A DNA stretch of 64,000 nucleotides from Methylobacterium frigidaeris (GCF_022179185.1 NZ_BPQJ01000003.1:26359-90358), one strand, 5' to 3'. Shown: positions 24,228 to 32,683, numbered from the stretch's first letter. Translations and numbers: made by a program. Notes: a model not told the origin generated them from the letters alone.

Positions 24228-24653
24228 TCACTTCACGATGAAGCGCCCGGTCATGCCCCGGCTCTCCAACCCCTGCACCGACCACGGGAACTCGCCGGCC
24301 CGCACCGTCACGAACTCCACCGCGATCGTCCCCTGGTCGTCGAATTCGAGGTGGTGCGGCGGCCCGGCCATGTGCACCTCCAGGTGGTTGATGACGATCT
24401 GGTTCATCCACACGCCGCGGAAGAACTCGCTGGCGAAGAACTTGTACTCCTTCTGCCCCTTGGCGGTGATGCGCAGGCGGTAGGACTTGCCGGCCTCCAT
24501 CTCGATGTCCTTCACCGGCACCGCGTAGTCGTTGTCCTCGGCGCCGAGGACCAGGTCGGGCAGGTCGGTGCGTCCCCTGGTGAGGTCGCCGGCGAAAGCG
24601 TGGGGGCCGAGGAGGCTGGCGGCCAGGGCGACGGCAGTGAGAAGGGCGCGCAT
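24228..24653 (-). CDS. Exported cupredoxin-like protein lacking copper ligands
   Basis: 141 residues with a signal peptide cut near AFA-GD (residue 21). The mature part has the strand pattern of a one-domain cupredoxin. Its C-terminal loop FPWSVQGLESRGMTGRFIV aligns with the copper loop Y-x-C-S-x-x-G-H-x-x-x-G-M-x-G-x-I-x-V. The Cys is replaced by Trp124 and the His by Leu129, while Met134 remains. HH at residues 100-101 is away from this loop. It is therefore likely a non-copper or different-metal member (EfeO-type cupredoxins are similar). It lies between the propeller and the small protein, all in one operon. Confidence 0.75.
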   Translation of the reverse strand: MRALLTAVALAASLLGPHAFAGDLTRGRTDLPDLVLGAEDNDYAVPVKDIEMEAGKSYRLRITAKGQKEYKFFASEFFRGVWMNQIVINHLEVHMAGPPHHLEFDDQGTIAVEFVTVRAGEFPWSVQGLESRGMTGRFIVK

Positions 24654-24713
24654 GGGCTATCCGGGTGGGAGGTCAATCGCCTCCCCTCCCCACAAGGGGG
24701 GTGGGGAAGGTGC

Positions 24714-25697
24714 TTACTGCGGCGAGACCGCGACGCCCCACGGGAGCAGGCCGACCGGGATGCTCTTCGTCACCCTCGAGGCCTCGACATCGATCACCGA
24801 AACGTCGTTCGAGGTGCCGTTGGTGGTGAAGAGCAGCTTCTGGTCGGGCGTGAAGGCGAGCTGCCACACCCGCTGGCCGACCGGCAGGTATTTCTGCACC
24901 TCGTAGGTCTTGGCATCGACCACCGCGACCCGGTTGGCCGGGCCCAAGGCGACGAAGGCCTTGGTCCCGTCCTTGGTCAGGCGGACGCCGACCGGCTGGA
25001 TCTGCTCGTCGGTGACGCCCGGGATCTTGAAGGTGATCTTCTTGACCACCTTGCGGGTCTCGACGTCGATCACCGAGACAGTGCCGCCGACCTCGGCCGA
25101 GACCCACAGCCACTTGCCGTCCTGGCTGAACTCGGCGAAGCGGGGGCGGGCATCGACCAGCACGTTGTCGATCACCTGGAAGGTCTTGGTGTCGATGAAG
25201 TGGGCCATGTTGGTGGTCTCGGAGGTGTTGACCAGGATCGACCCGTCCGGGCTCAACCCCATCCCCTCCGGCTCGACGCCGACCGGCACCTCGGCCACCA
25301 CCTTGTTCTTCTCGATGTCGAGCACCGTGACCTGGCTGTCGTCCTCGTTGGCGACGTAGAGCGGGTTGCCGGAGGGATGCGCGATGAACTGCTCCGGATC
25401 CGGCCCCGAGCGCAGGGAGCGCACGATCTTGCCGGTCCGGGTGTCGAGCACGTCGATGCGGTCGTCGTCGCTGGCGCAGACGTAGAGCAGGCTCCCGTCC
25501 TTCCCCACCGTGATCCCCCGCGGCCGCCGCCCGACGGGCCAGGTCGCCGTGACCTTCAGCGTGTCGACGTCGATGACGCTGACCGAGTTGCCCTTCTCGT
25601 TGCTGACATAGACGGTGGTGGCGTGGGCGGGAACAGCAGCGGCGAGTGCGGCCGCGACGAGTGCGGCTTGCGCCGGCCTGATCCGGTGACGGCTCAT
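24714..25697 (-). CDS. YVTN beta-propeller protein of PQQ-dependent catabolism
   Basis: 327 residues with a signal peptide (AALAAAVPAHA) and seven repeats of the YVTN type, for example TVYVSNEKGNSVSVIDVDTL, LLYVCASDDDRIDVLDTRTG and PLYVANEDDSQVTVLDIEKN. It is periplasmic. The subfamily accompanies PQQ-alcohol dehydrogenase and lanthanide genes; a role in protein contact or ligand binding is inferred. It is the second gene of the minus-strand lut-like operon after the binding protein, 94 bases downstream of it. Confidence 0.9.
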   Translation of the reverse strand: MSRHRIRPAQAALVAAALAAAVPAHATTVYVSNEKGNSVSVIDVDTLKVTATWPVGRRPRGITVGKDGSLLYVCASDDDRIDVLDTRTGKIVRSLRSGPDPEQFIAHPSGNPLYVANEDDSQVTVLDIEKNKVVAEVPVGVEPEGMGLSPDGSILVNTSETTNMAHFIDTKTFQVIDNVLVDARPRFAEFSQDGKWLWVSAEVGGTVSVIDVETRKVVKKITFKIPGVTDEQIQPVGVRLTKDGTKAFVALGPANRVAVVDAKTYEVQKYLPVGQRVWQLAFTPDQKLLFTTNGTSNDVSVIDVEASRVTKSIPVGLLPWGVAVSPQ

Positions 25698-25790
25698 TCG
25701 TCCTCCCTCCGGCCGCGCTCTGCGCGCGTTCCGTTCGTGATCTTAACTGGCCCGCCGCGACGCCGCGGGCGAGACCGACTTATGGCCGGG

Positions 25791-27038
25791 TCACGATTTC
25801 GGCAGCTTGCACTGCGTCTCTGGCAGGTCGATCCCCAGCGTATCGAGCGGCGTGCGCTGGTGCAGGTAGCCCTGCTCCGGCGCCACCGCCACCAGGGCCT
25901 GGGGCTGCACCAGGAGCAGCGGCTGGCGCAGCTGGTGGTCCCAGGGGCGGAAGCTCAGGGCCACACCCTTGTAGCCGGGCAGGGTGAAGCCCGGATCGGC
26001 GATGGCGGTCGCGAGCGCGGCCGGGTCGGTGGTCTTCTTCTGGAACGCGGCCTCGCCCACCGCCCGCACCGACGCCCAGACCTGATAGTCGAGGGGGCGC
26101 ATCAGCCGGCCGGCGAGGCGGCGGAAACGGTTCTGGGCCTGGGCGGCACCCCAGACCTCCAGGGTCGGATGCCAGGTGGTCGGGATCAGCCCCTGCGTGC
26201 CGACGACCGGCCGCGGATCGACGGTGTGGAACGGCACGTAGTCGCCGAAGTCGCCGGCCTCGTCCGCCACCACCGCGACGTCGTAGTCGAGGCCGCGGGT
26301 GAAGACGAGGGCCTCGGCCCGGGTCGGCGTATCGCCTCGTGCGCGCGCCAGCGGCCCGAAGGTCCAGGGCCGCTCCGCGCTGATCTGGAGCCCGAACTTC
26401 TTGGCCGAGCGCTTCATCGCCTCGGCCCACAGCTTGTCGCCGTCCTGCGGGCCGGTGATCAGGAAGAGCTTGCGCCAGCGCATGAAGGCGAGGAACTGCG
26501 CCAGGGCGTCGGTCTGCATCGCCCGGCTCGGGGCGACGTGGAACACGTCGGCTCGGCAATCGGCGCCGCGCAGGCGGTCGTCGGGGGCGGCGGCGTTGAA
26601 CAGAACGACGCCCGAGCCTTTCAGCGCGTCGGCCACCGCCAGCACCTCGTCGGCGGGGAGCGCGAGCACGATGAAGCGCAGGCCCTTCTCGGCGAGATTG
26701 CGGGCGGCCTCCACCGGGCTCTGCGGCGGCGGTTCGCCGGGAGCGGCAATGCCCAGCGCCACCGCGTCGAGGGCGTAGCTCTGGCGCACGAAGCGGCCGG
26801 TGGTGGTGTTGTCCTGGATGGCGAGCTTCGCGCCGGCCAGTCCCTCGTCCTCGGGGGCCGCCTGCGCGTCGTAGGATGAGGCGGCCGGGGCCGGCCGGTA
26901 GATCAGGCCGATGCGGATCTCCGACGCCTGCGGGGTGGCCGCGGGCGGCGGGACCGGCGCCTGCGCGAGAGCGGCCGGTGCCGCCAGACCGGCGAGGAGC
27001 CCGAGGGAGACGAGGGTGGCCTTGCGGAACTGTGCCAT
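25791..27038 (-). CDS. lutA: ABC substrate-binding protein, LutA-like
   Basis: 415 residues with a signal peptide ending AALAQA, a Pro/Ala-rich linker, and a periplasmic-binding-protein type 1 fold: EIRIGLIYRPAPAASSYDAQ, GAKLAIQDNTTTGRF, LRFIVLALPADEV, KLFLITGPQDGDKLWAEAMK. This is the PQQ-alcohol-dehydrogenase-system binding protein family, whose Methylorubrum member LutA is part of lanthanide transport. It is first of the operon. The ATG at 27038 is followed by MAQFRKATLVSLG. The ligand (lanthanide, lanthanide complex or alcohol-related solute) is inference. Confidence 0.88.
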   Translation of the reverse strand: MAQFRKATLVSLGLLAGLAAPAALAQAPVPPPAATPQASEIRIGLIYRPAPAASSYDAQAAPEDEGLAGAKLAIQDNTTTGRFVRQSYALDAVALGIAAPGEPPPQSPVEAARNLAEKGLRFIVLALPADEVLAVADALKGSGVVLFNAAAPDDRLRGADCRADVFHVAPSRAMQTDALAQFLAFMRWRKLFLITGPQDGDKLWAEAMKRSAKKFGLQISAERPWTFGPLARARGDTPTRAEALVFTRGLDYDVAVVADEAGDFGDYVPFHTVDPRPVVGTQGLIPTTWHPTLEVWGAAQAQNRFRRLAGRLMRPLDYQVWASVRAVGEAAFQKKTTDPAALATAIADPGFTLPGYKGVALSFRPWDHQLRQPLLLVQPQALVAVAPEQGYLHQRTPLDTLGIDLPETQCKLPKS

Positions 27039-27202
27039 GCGGGCGGCACGCTACCAGGGTTTCTCCCGCGGCCTCAACGCCTCTTCGATGAGGATTCCGT
27101 AAGAGGGCAAGTCGGCCCCCACCAGCCCTCACCCGAAAGTCCGAAGACGGTCCCTCCGCGAGCGCGTTGCGCCTCCCCGCGCCGTCATGCGAGGGTCGGG
27201 CG

Positions 27203-27712
27203 ATGCTGTCGTTTCGCGCCCTCTCCGCCCTCGCGGCCCTGCTCGTCAGCCTACCGGCCGCCGCCGCGCAAAGTCCGGCGGCGGTGTTCGGGATCGAGCT
27301 GGCCGAGCCTGGCACGATCGGGCCGCGGCCGGTGAAGCCGGAGGATGCTCGGCGCTTGGGCCTTGCCAGCGAGGCCTTGCGCCGGGAGGTGGCGGGTCGC
27401 GGGCTCGAGCCGGTGGATCTCACGCCGCAGGCCGCCGCGATCCGGCGCGACGCGCCGTTCTACAAGTGCGAGGGCTGTGCCGAGAAGATCGCCCAGGCGG
27501 CAGGGGCGGCCTACGTCGTCTACGGCTACGTCCAGCGCAGTGCCCCTCAGGTTCTCAACCTCACCGTCACCATCACGGAGGCCGGGAGCGGCAAGGTGCT
27601 GCGCGGCGGCCAGGTGGTGATTCAGGGCGACACCGACGAGACCTGGCTCCACGGCGTGCGCTCGCTGGTGAAGAACCGCCTCTTCGCCGAGCCGCTGCCG
27701 AACCGGTCCTGA
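27203..27712 (+). CDS. Exported DUF3280/DUF2380-like protein
   Basis: 169 residues from the ATG at 27203 (a frame 36 bases longer lacks a signal peptide at its start). A signal peptide (ALLVSLPAAAAQ) precedes a conserved domain: AVFGIELAEPG, then a CEGC motif (FYKCEGCAEKIAQAAGAAYV), YVQRSAPQVLNLTVTITEAG, and DTDETWLHGVRSLVKNRLF. Proteins of this family recur near methylotrophy genes; function is unknown. The two Cys of CEGC could bind metal or form a disulfide. It is first in the plus-strand block that continues with mfnB. Confidence 0.78.
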   Translation: MLSFRALSALAALLVSLPAAAAQSPAAVFGIELAEPGTIGPRPVKPEDARRLGLASEALRREVAGRGLEPVDLTPQAAAIRRDAPFYKCEGCAEKIAQAAGAAYVVYGYVQRSAPQVLNLTVTITEAGSGKVLRGGQVVIQGDTDETWLHGVRSLVKNRLFAEPLPNRS

Positions 27713-27717
27713 TCCCC

Positions 27718-28416
27718 GTGCCCGATCCGTCTTCACCCCGTGTCCGTCTCCTCGTCAGCGTGCGCGATGCCGCCGAGGCGGCGCTCGCCCGCGATCACGG
27801 CGCCGACCTGATCGATGCCAAGGATCCCGACCGCGGTGCCCTCGGGGCGCTTCTTCCCGAGACCGTGCGGGCGATTGTGGCGGCCTCCGGCGACAGGCTG
27901 ACGAGTGCGGTGGCGGGGGAGCCGCAGGACGGCGCGCAAGCCACCGCCTGCCTGGCTGCGCTCGCCGGGACGGGGGTGCGCTACCTCAAGATCGCCTGGG
28001 CACCGGGGCGCGAGGTCGCGGGATTGACCCTGCCCGCCGGCATCCCGGTGATCGCCGTCCTCTTCGCCGAGGACGGACCGGAGGGCGCCGACGTGCCGGC
28101 GCTCGCCGAAGCCGGCTTCTCGGGCGCGATGATCGACACGAGGGGCAAGGACGGGCGGCGGCTCACCGACCACGTCGCCCTCCCGCGCCTCGCCGCCTTC
28201 GTGGCGGCGTGCCGGTCGCACGGCCTGCTCTCCGGCCTCGCCGGCTCGCTCACCCTCGACGACATCCCGGTGCTGGCGGCGCTCGGGCCGGGCTATCTCG
28301 GCTTTCGCGGCGGGTTGTGCGCGGCGGCCGACCGGAAGGGCCGCCTTGACCCGGCGCGGATCGCGGAAGGAGCGCGACGCCTCGCCGCGGTCGTGCCCCG
28401 CTCCGAGGCGGCCTAG
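27718..28416 (+). CDS. mfnB: (5-formylfuran-3-yl)methyl phosphate synthase homolog
   Basis: 232 residues from a GTG start six bases after the previous stop. Archaeal MfnB makes the furan phosphate of methanofuran from two triose phosphates through Schiff-base lysines. The sequence aligns over its length: LLVSVRDAAEAALARDHGAD, LIDAKDPDRGALGAL with the probable catalytic Lys35, VRYLKIAWA, GAMIDTRGKDGRRLTDH and HGLLSGLAGSLTLDDIP. In this organism it should supply methylofuran for Fhc. Confidence 0.9.
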   Translation: MPDPSSPRVRLLVSVRDAAEAALARDHGADLIDAKDPDRGALGALLPETVRAIVAASGDRLTSAVAGEPQDGAQATACLAALAGTGVRYLKIAWAPGREVAGLTLPAGIPVIAVLFAEDGPEGADVPALAEAGFSGAMIDTRGKDGRRLTDHVALPRLAAFVAACRSHGLLSGLAGSLTLDDIPVLAALGPGYLGFRGGLCAAADRKGRLDPARIAEGARRLAAVVPRSEAA

Positions 28417-28442
28417 GTGTGTCCACGCACGGGACACGGACC

Positions 28443-29036
28443 ATGAGGCAGTCACTCAGCGTCGTGAAGGTCGGCGGCAGCCTCGTGGCCGATCGGGCCC
28501 GGCTGTGCCGGCTGCTCGGCGCCCTCGCGGATGGGGCCGAGGGACCGGTGGCGATCGTGCCGGGCGGCGGGGCCCTGGCCGATGCGGTGCGGGCGACGCA
28601 AGGAGCCCTCGGCTTCCCCGATCCCCTCGCCCATCGGCTGGCGCTCGATGCCATGGCGGGCATGGCCCGGATCTTCGCCGCCCTGGAGCCGCGCCTCGCG
28701 GTGACGCAGGATCCCGGCGAGGGCCTCGCCGCCGGCCGCGTGCCGGTCTGGGATCCGTCGGCGCTCGAGGTCGGCTATCCGGAGATCCCGGAGAACTGGA
28801 GCGTCTCCTCGGACAGCCTGGCGCTCTGGCTCGCCACCCGCCTCGGCGCAGGAACCTGCCTGCTGGTGAAATCCGCCGATCCGTCGCCCGGCGCCGGGCC
28901 GGCGGAGCTTGCCCGCGCCGGGCTGGTCGATGCCGCGTTCGAAGGGTTCGCGGCCCGCTTCCCCGGCCGGATCGTGCTGCGGTCCCTCAGCGGCGACCGG
29001 CTGTGCCGTGAGGCGGTCGCGGAGTGCGCCGCGTGA
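28443..29036 (+). CDS. Amino-acid-kinase-family protein, MfnE-like furan phosphate kinase
   Basis: 197 residues (a GTG at 28419 would add eight). The amino acid kinase fold is clear: LSVVKVGGSLVADRARLCRL, then VAIVPGGGALADAVRATQG, and LLVKSADPSP in the second half. Archaeal MfnE phosphorylates aminomethylfuran phosphate to its diphosphate and is also a small kinase of this superfamily. With mfnB directly upstream and an MfnF-like protein nearby, that function is likely but inferred. It overlaps the next gene by 13 bases. Confidence 0.82.
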   Translation: MRQSLSVVKVGGSLVADRARLCRLLGALADGAEGPVAIVPGGGALADAVRATQGALGFPDPLAHRLALDAMAGMARIFAALEPRLAVTQDPGEGLAAGRVPVWDPSALEVGYPEIPENWSVSSDSLALWLATRLGAGTCLLVKSADPSPGAGPAELARAGLVDAAFEGFAARFPGRIVLRSLSGDRLCREAVAECAA

Positions 29037-30424
29037 GGGAGCACCTCGTCTTCGTCACCGGGCGCCTCGCCAAGGCGCGGCTGGAGAAGATCGCGGCGGG
29101 TTTGCCGCCGGAGCGCTTCGCCTGGACCATCGCGGATGCCGGCGTGAAGGTCGCGGCGCTGATGACGGAGGAGATCATCCGCCGCCGGGTCACGATGCCG
29201 GAGGGCGCGACGCGGATCATCCTGCCCGGGCGCTGCCGGGCCGACGTCGCGGCGCTCGCGGCGCATTTCGGCCTGCCGGTGGAGCGCGGGCCGGACGAGA
29301 TCGTCGACCTGCCGGTCTTCCTCGGGCTCGCCGGGCGGACGGTGGATCTGTCGCGCCACGACGTGCGCATCTTCTCCGAGATCGTCGACGCGCCGCGGCT
29401 CTCGCCGGAGGAAATCCTCGTCCGGGCCAAGGACCTCGCCCGGCGCGGGGCCGACGTGATCGACCTCGGCGGGCTGCCGGACACCCCCTTCCCGCACCTC
29501 GCCGACAGCGTGCGGCTGCTGAAGTCCGAGGGTTTGGCGGTCAGCGTCGATTCGTTCTCGACCGACGAGCTGCGGCAGGGTGCGGCGGCGGGGGCCGATT
29601 TCCTGCTCAGCCTCAACGAGGACACCCTCGATCTCGCCTTCGAGACCGAGGCGGTGCCGGTGCTGGTGCCGGTGCGCCCCGACGACCTGCCCTCCCTCGA
29701 CCGGGCGATCGAGCGGATGCAGCGTGCGGGCCGCCCCTTCATCGCCGATCCGATCCTCGAGCCGATCCATTTCGGCTTCGCCGCCTCCCTGGTGCGCTAC
29801 CACGAGACGCGCCGCCGCCACCCCGACATCGCCATGATGATGGGCACCGGCAACCTGACCGAGCTCACCGAGGCCGACAGCCTCGGGGTGACGGCGCTCC
29901 TGATGGGGGTGTGCTCGGAACTGTCGATCGGCAACGTGCTGATCGTGCAGGTCTCGAACCACACCCGCCGCACGGTCGAGGAGCACGATGCCGCCCGCCG
30001 GGTGATGTACGCCGCGAAGGCCGACGCCGCGCTCCCCAAAGGCTATGGCCGGGCGCTGCTGGCGCTCCACGACAAGCGTCCCTACACCCAGACGTCGGAC
30101 GAGATCGCGGCCCTCGCCGCCGAGGTGCGCGACCCCAATTACCGCGTGGCGGTCGCGGAGGACGGGGTGCACATCTACAATCGCGACATCCACAAGGTGG
30201 GGCGCGACGCGATGGCGTTCTTCCCCGATCTCCGCGTCGAGGCTGACGGCGCCCACGCCTTCTATCTCGGCGGCGAGCTGACCAAGGCCGAGCTGGCCTG
30301 GCGGCTCGGCAAGCGCTACGTGCAGGACGAGGCGCTGGACTGGGGCTGCGCCATGGATGCGGAGGTCGAGGACACCACCCGCTTCAAGGCCCCGGGCCAT
30401 ACGCGCCACAGCGGGAAACCCTAG
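29024..30424 (+). CDS. Dihydropteroate-synthase-like protein of the H4MPT cluster
   Basis: 466 residues. The central part is a TIM barrel of DHPS type: ILVRAKDLARRGADVIDLGG, VSVDSFSTDELRQGAAAGAD, RPFIADPILEPIHFGFAASL, and HPDIAMMMGTGNLTELTEAD. An N-terminal domain (LVFVTGRLAKARLEKIA) and a C-terminal domain (VAVAEDGVHIYNRDIHKVG) extend it well beyond folate DHPS (about 280 residues). These archaeal-type proteins are linked to H4MPT synthesis in bacteria and archaea, but the exact reaction is unproven. It starts at a GTG inside the kinase gene; GTG 29033 is an alternative. Confidence 0.9.
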   Translation: MRRVREHLVFVTGRLAKARLEKIAAGLPPERFAWTIADAGVKVAALMTEEIIRRRVTMPEGATRIILPGRCRADVAALAAHFGLPVERGPDEIVDLPVFLGLAGRTVDLSRHDVRIFSEIVDAPRLSPEEILVRAKDLARRGADVIDLGGLPDTPFPHLADSVRLLKSEGLAVSVDSFSTDELRQGAAAGADFLLSLNEDTLDLAFETEAVPVLVPVRPDDLPSLDRAIERMQRAGRPFIADPILEPIHFGFAASLVRYHETRRRHPDIAMMMGTGNLTELTEADSLGVTALLMGVCSELSIGNVLIVQVSNHTRRTVEEHDAARRVMYAAKADAALPKGYGRALLALHDKRPYTQTSDEIAALAAEVRDPNYRVAVAEDGVHIYNRDIHKVGRDAMAFFPDLRVEADGAHAFYLGGELTKAELAWRLGKRYVQDEALDWGCAMDAEVEDTTRFKAPGHTRHSGKP

Positions 30425-30428
30425 AGCC

Positions 30429-31022
30429 GTGCCGCTGATCCTCGAGACCATCGTGACGACGGTCGCGGCCGACGGGGCCGTGCATCTGGTGCCGTTCGGG
30501 CTGATCCAGGACGGCGAGGATTTCTGGGTGGCCCCCTTCCGGCCCTCGCCGACCATCGCCAACCTGGAGGCCGTGCCGTTCTTCGCCGCCGCCGTGCCCG
30601 CCGACATCCGGGTGATCGCCGGCTGCGTCACCGGCCGGCGCGACTGGGCGACCGTGCCGTGCCGCGCCATCCCGGTGCCGCGTCTGGCCGAGGCCTACGG
30701 TCACATGGAATTGCAGGTGGTGGAGGTGCGCGACGATCCCGTCCGGCCGCGCTTCCGCGGTCGGGTGATGCAGGCCCACGCGCACCGGCCGTTCCTCGGA
30801 CACAACCGGGCGGTCAACGCGGTGCTGGAGGCGGCGATCCTGTCGACGCGCCTGCACATGCTGAACCCCGAGACCGTGCTGGCCGAGCTGCACCACCACC
30901 GCATCGCCGTCGAGAAGACGGCCGGGCCCGCCGAGCGCGAGGCCTGGAACTGGATCGCCGCGAAGGTCGTGGCCGCCCTGCCGCAGGCGGCCGCCGCGTC
31001 CCTCGTGGTCGATGACGCGTGA
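30429..31022 (+). CDS. DUF447 family flavoprotein-like protein of the H4MPT cluster
   Basis: 197 residues from a GTG five bases after the DHPS-like stop. DUF447 features include ILETIVTTVAADGAVHLVPF, ANLEAVPFFAAAVPADIRVI, MQAHAHRPFLGHNRAVNAVL and EAWNWIAAKVVAALP. The fold is related to FMN-binding split barrels and members sit in H4MPT gene clusters of methylotrophs and in methanogens. A reduction step in pterin synthesis has been suggested by context only. Translationally close to its neighbours. Confidence 0.85.
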   Translation: MPLILETIVTTVAADGAVHLVPFGLIQDGEDFWVAPFRPSPTIANLEAVPFFAAAVPADIRVIAGCVTGRRDWATVPCRAIPVPRLAEAYGHMELQVVEVRDDPVRPRFRGRVMQAHAHRPFLGHNRAVNAVLEAAILSTRLHMLNPETVLAELHHHRIAVEKTAGPAEREAWNWIAAKVVAALPQAAAASLVVDDA

Positions 31023-31048
31023 GACGTCATGTTGAGAGGAGACACCCG

Positions 31049-31585
31049 ATGAAGCGCATCCTCGCGGCCGCCCTCGTCGCCGCCTTCGCGGCGGCGCCCG
31101 CCCAGGCCCACGGCCCGACCCGCAAGAAGGTCGAGGAGAAGGTCACGATCAATGCCACCCCGGACAAGGTCTGGGCAGTGGTCGGCAACTTCCAGGACAT
31201 GAGCTGGCTGCCGCCGGTCGAGAAGACCGAGGGCAAGGGCGGCAACGAGGTCAAGGCCACCCGCATTCTCACCCTGAAGGGCGGTGCCACCGTCGACGAG
31301 GAACTCTACAAGTACTCGGCCGAGCAGAAGAGCCTGTCGTACCGGATCAACAAGGTCGACGTGAAAGTCCTGCCGGTCAACAACTACTCCTCGACGATCA
31401 AGGTCGAGCCGGCCGACGGTGGCAAGGCATCGGAGGTGGTGTGGGACGGCGCCTTCTATCGCGGCTACATGAACAACGATCCGCCGCCCGAGCTGAGCGA
31501 CGAGGCGGCGATCAAGGCGGTCAAGGCGCTCTATCGCGGCGGCCTCGACAACCTGAAGGCGAAGATCGAGAAGGGCAACTCGTGA
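31049..31585 (+). CDS. MxaD-like periplasmic SRPBCC protein
   Basis: 178 residues with a signal peptide (MKRILAAALVAAFAAAPAQA) followed by HGPTRKKVEEKVTINATPDK, the characteristic MxaD start. An SRPBCC domain follows (VWAVVGNFQDMSWLPPVEKT, LTLKGGATVDEELYKYS, LSYRINKVDVKVLPVNNYSS). MxaD is thought to help electron flow between methanol dehydrogenase and cytochrome cL. GAGAGGAGAC lies about 7 bases before the ATG. It overlaps the next propeller gene by 4 bases. The MxaD assignment is by overall pattern; the mxa or xox genes themselves are not in the window. Confidence 0.85.
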   Translation: MKRILAAALVAAFAAAPAQAHGPTRKKVEEKVTINATPDKVWAVVGNFQDMSWLPPVEKTEGKGGNEVKATRILTLKGGATVDEELYKYSAEQKSLSYRINKVDVKVLPVNNYSSTIKVEPADGGKASEVVWDGAFYRGYMNNDPPPELSDEAAIKAVKALYRGGLDNLKAKIEKGNS

Positions 31586-32550
31586 GAGCCGCCCGGCGTC
31601 TCGCCGGGCTCTGCCTGCTTGCCGGGCTCTGCCCGGTGGTCGGGATCGGCCTCGCGCCGGTCCCCTCGCGGGCGGCGGAGGCGTTTCTCACCGCGCAGAA
31701 TGCCGACGCGGTCGACGTCGTCGATCTCGATGGCCGAAAGGTCGTGGCGACGATTCCGGTGCCGGGCGCGCCGGCCGGCATCGCCCTGTCGCCAGACCGA
31801 TCCGCCGTCTACGTCACCGCGCCGGAGGGCAAGGCGCTCGTGGTGATCGACGCCTCCGCGCGGCGGGTCGCCCGGACGGTGCCGCTCGGCGGCGGGCCCC
31901 TTGGCATCGGGGTGAGCCCGGTGAGCGGCGCGGTCTATGTCGCCGACTGGTACGCCAAGCGGCTGTGGGAGGTCGATCCGAAGAGTTTCGCGGTCGTGGC
32001 CGAGATCCCAGTCGGCACCTCGCCGTCGGGCATCGCGGTGACGCCGGACGGACGCTTCCTCTTGGCGGCGGATCGGGACGACGACGCCCTGTCGCTGGTC
32101 GATACCGCGACGCGGCAGCGGGTCGCGGCGATCCCGGTCGGCACGCGGCCGTTCGGCGTCACGATCGACGCCGAGGGCAAGCGGGCCTATTCCGCCAATG
32201 TCGGCTCGAACGACGTCTCCGTCGTCGACATCGCGGCGCGCCGGGAGGTTGGCCGGGTCAAGGTCGGCGAGCGGCCCTACGCGGTGGCGCTTAGCATGGG
32301 TCGCGCCTTCGTCACCGATCAGTATGGCGGCACGGTCAGCACCTTCGACACCGCCACCCTGGCGCCGGGTCCCCGGCTCGATGTCGGCGAGTACCCCGAA
32401 GGCATCCAGGCGAGCCCGGACGGCAGGACGATCTACGTGGCGAACTGGGAATCGAACACCCTCACGGTGATCGATGCCGCGGCCCTGACAGTGACCGGGA
32501 CGGTGAAGACCTCGGACGGACCGCGGGCCTTTGGGCAGTTCCTGCGCTGA
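31582..32550 (+). CDS. Exported YVTN beta-propeller protein, second copy
   Basis: 322 residues from the GTG that overlaps the MxaD-like stop by 4 bases (GTGA). A signal peptide ends near PSRAAE. YVTN-type blades follow, for example SAVYVTAPEGKALVVIDASA, GAVYVADWYAKRLWEVDPKS, AYSANVGSNDVSVVDIAARR and TIYVANWESNTLTVIDAAAL. It is related to but clearly diverged from the propeller at 24714. Pairing with an MxaD-like protein places it in periplasmic alcohol oxidation, by context only. Confidence 0.88.
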   Translation: MRAARRLAGLCLLAGLCPVVGIGLAPVPSRAAEAFLTAQNADAVDVVDLDGRKVVATIPVPGAPAGIALSPDRSAVYVTAPEGKALVVIDASARRVARTVPLGGGPLGIGVSPVSGAVYVADWYAKRLWEVDPKSFAVVAEIPVGTSPSGIAVTPDGRFLLAADRDDDALSLVDTATRQRVAAIPVGTRPFGVTIDAEGKRAYSANVGSNDVSVVDIAARREVGRVKVGERPYAVALSMGRAFVTDQYGGTVSTFDTATLAPGPRLDVGEYPEGIQASPDGRTIYVANWESNTLTVIDAAALTVTGTVKTSDGPRAFGQFLR

Positions 32551-32683
32551 GGCGCTGCGGGGCGACCCGCTCCCGGATCGGCACCGAGGGATAGTTCGAT
32601 GCGAACGGGTTGGTCACCAACCCGCTCTCGGCTCGCGCTGGTGCGGCGAGGAGCAGCAGGAGGGCCGCGAGCCTCAGCCGCAT
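32462..32683 (-). CDS. Possible small exported protein or truncated remnant
   Basis: 73 codons whose first 20 form a good signal peptide (MRLRLAALLLLLAAPARAES), followed by GLVTNPFASNYPSVPIRERV and then a low-complexity Arg/Ser/Pro tail read antisense through the end of the propeller gene. The signal peptide resembles that of the protein at 24162-23923. The tail is unlikely to be native, so this may be the surviving 5' end of a lost gene. Confidence 0.35.
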   Translation of the reverse strand: MRLRLAALLLLLAAPARAESGLVTNPFASNYPSVPIRERVAPQRLSAGTAQRPAVRPRSSPSRSLSGPRHRSP

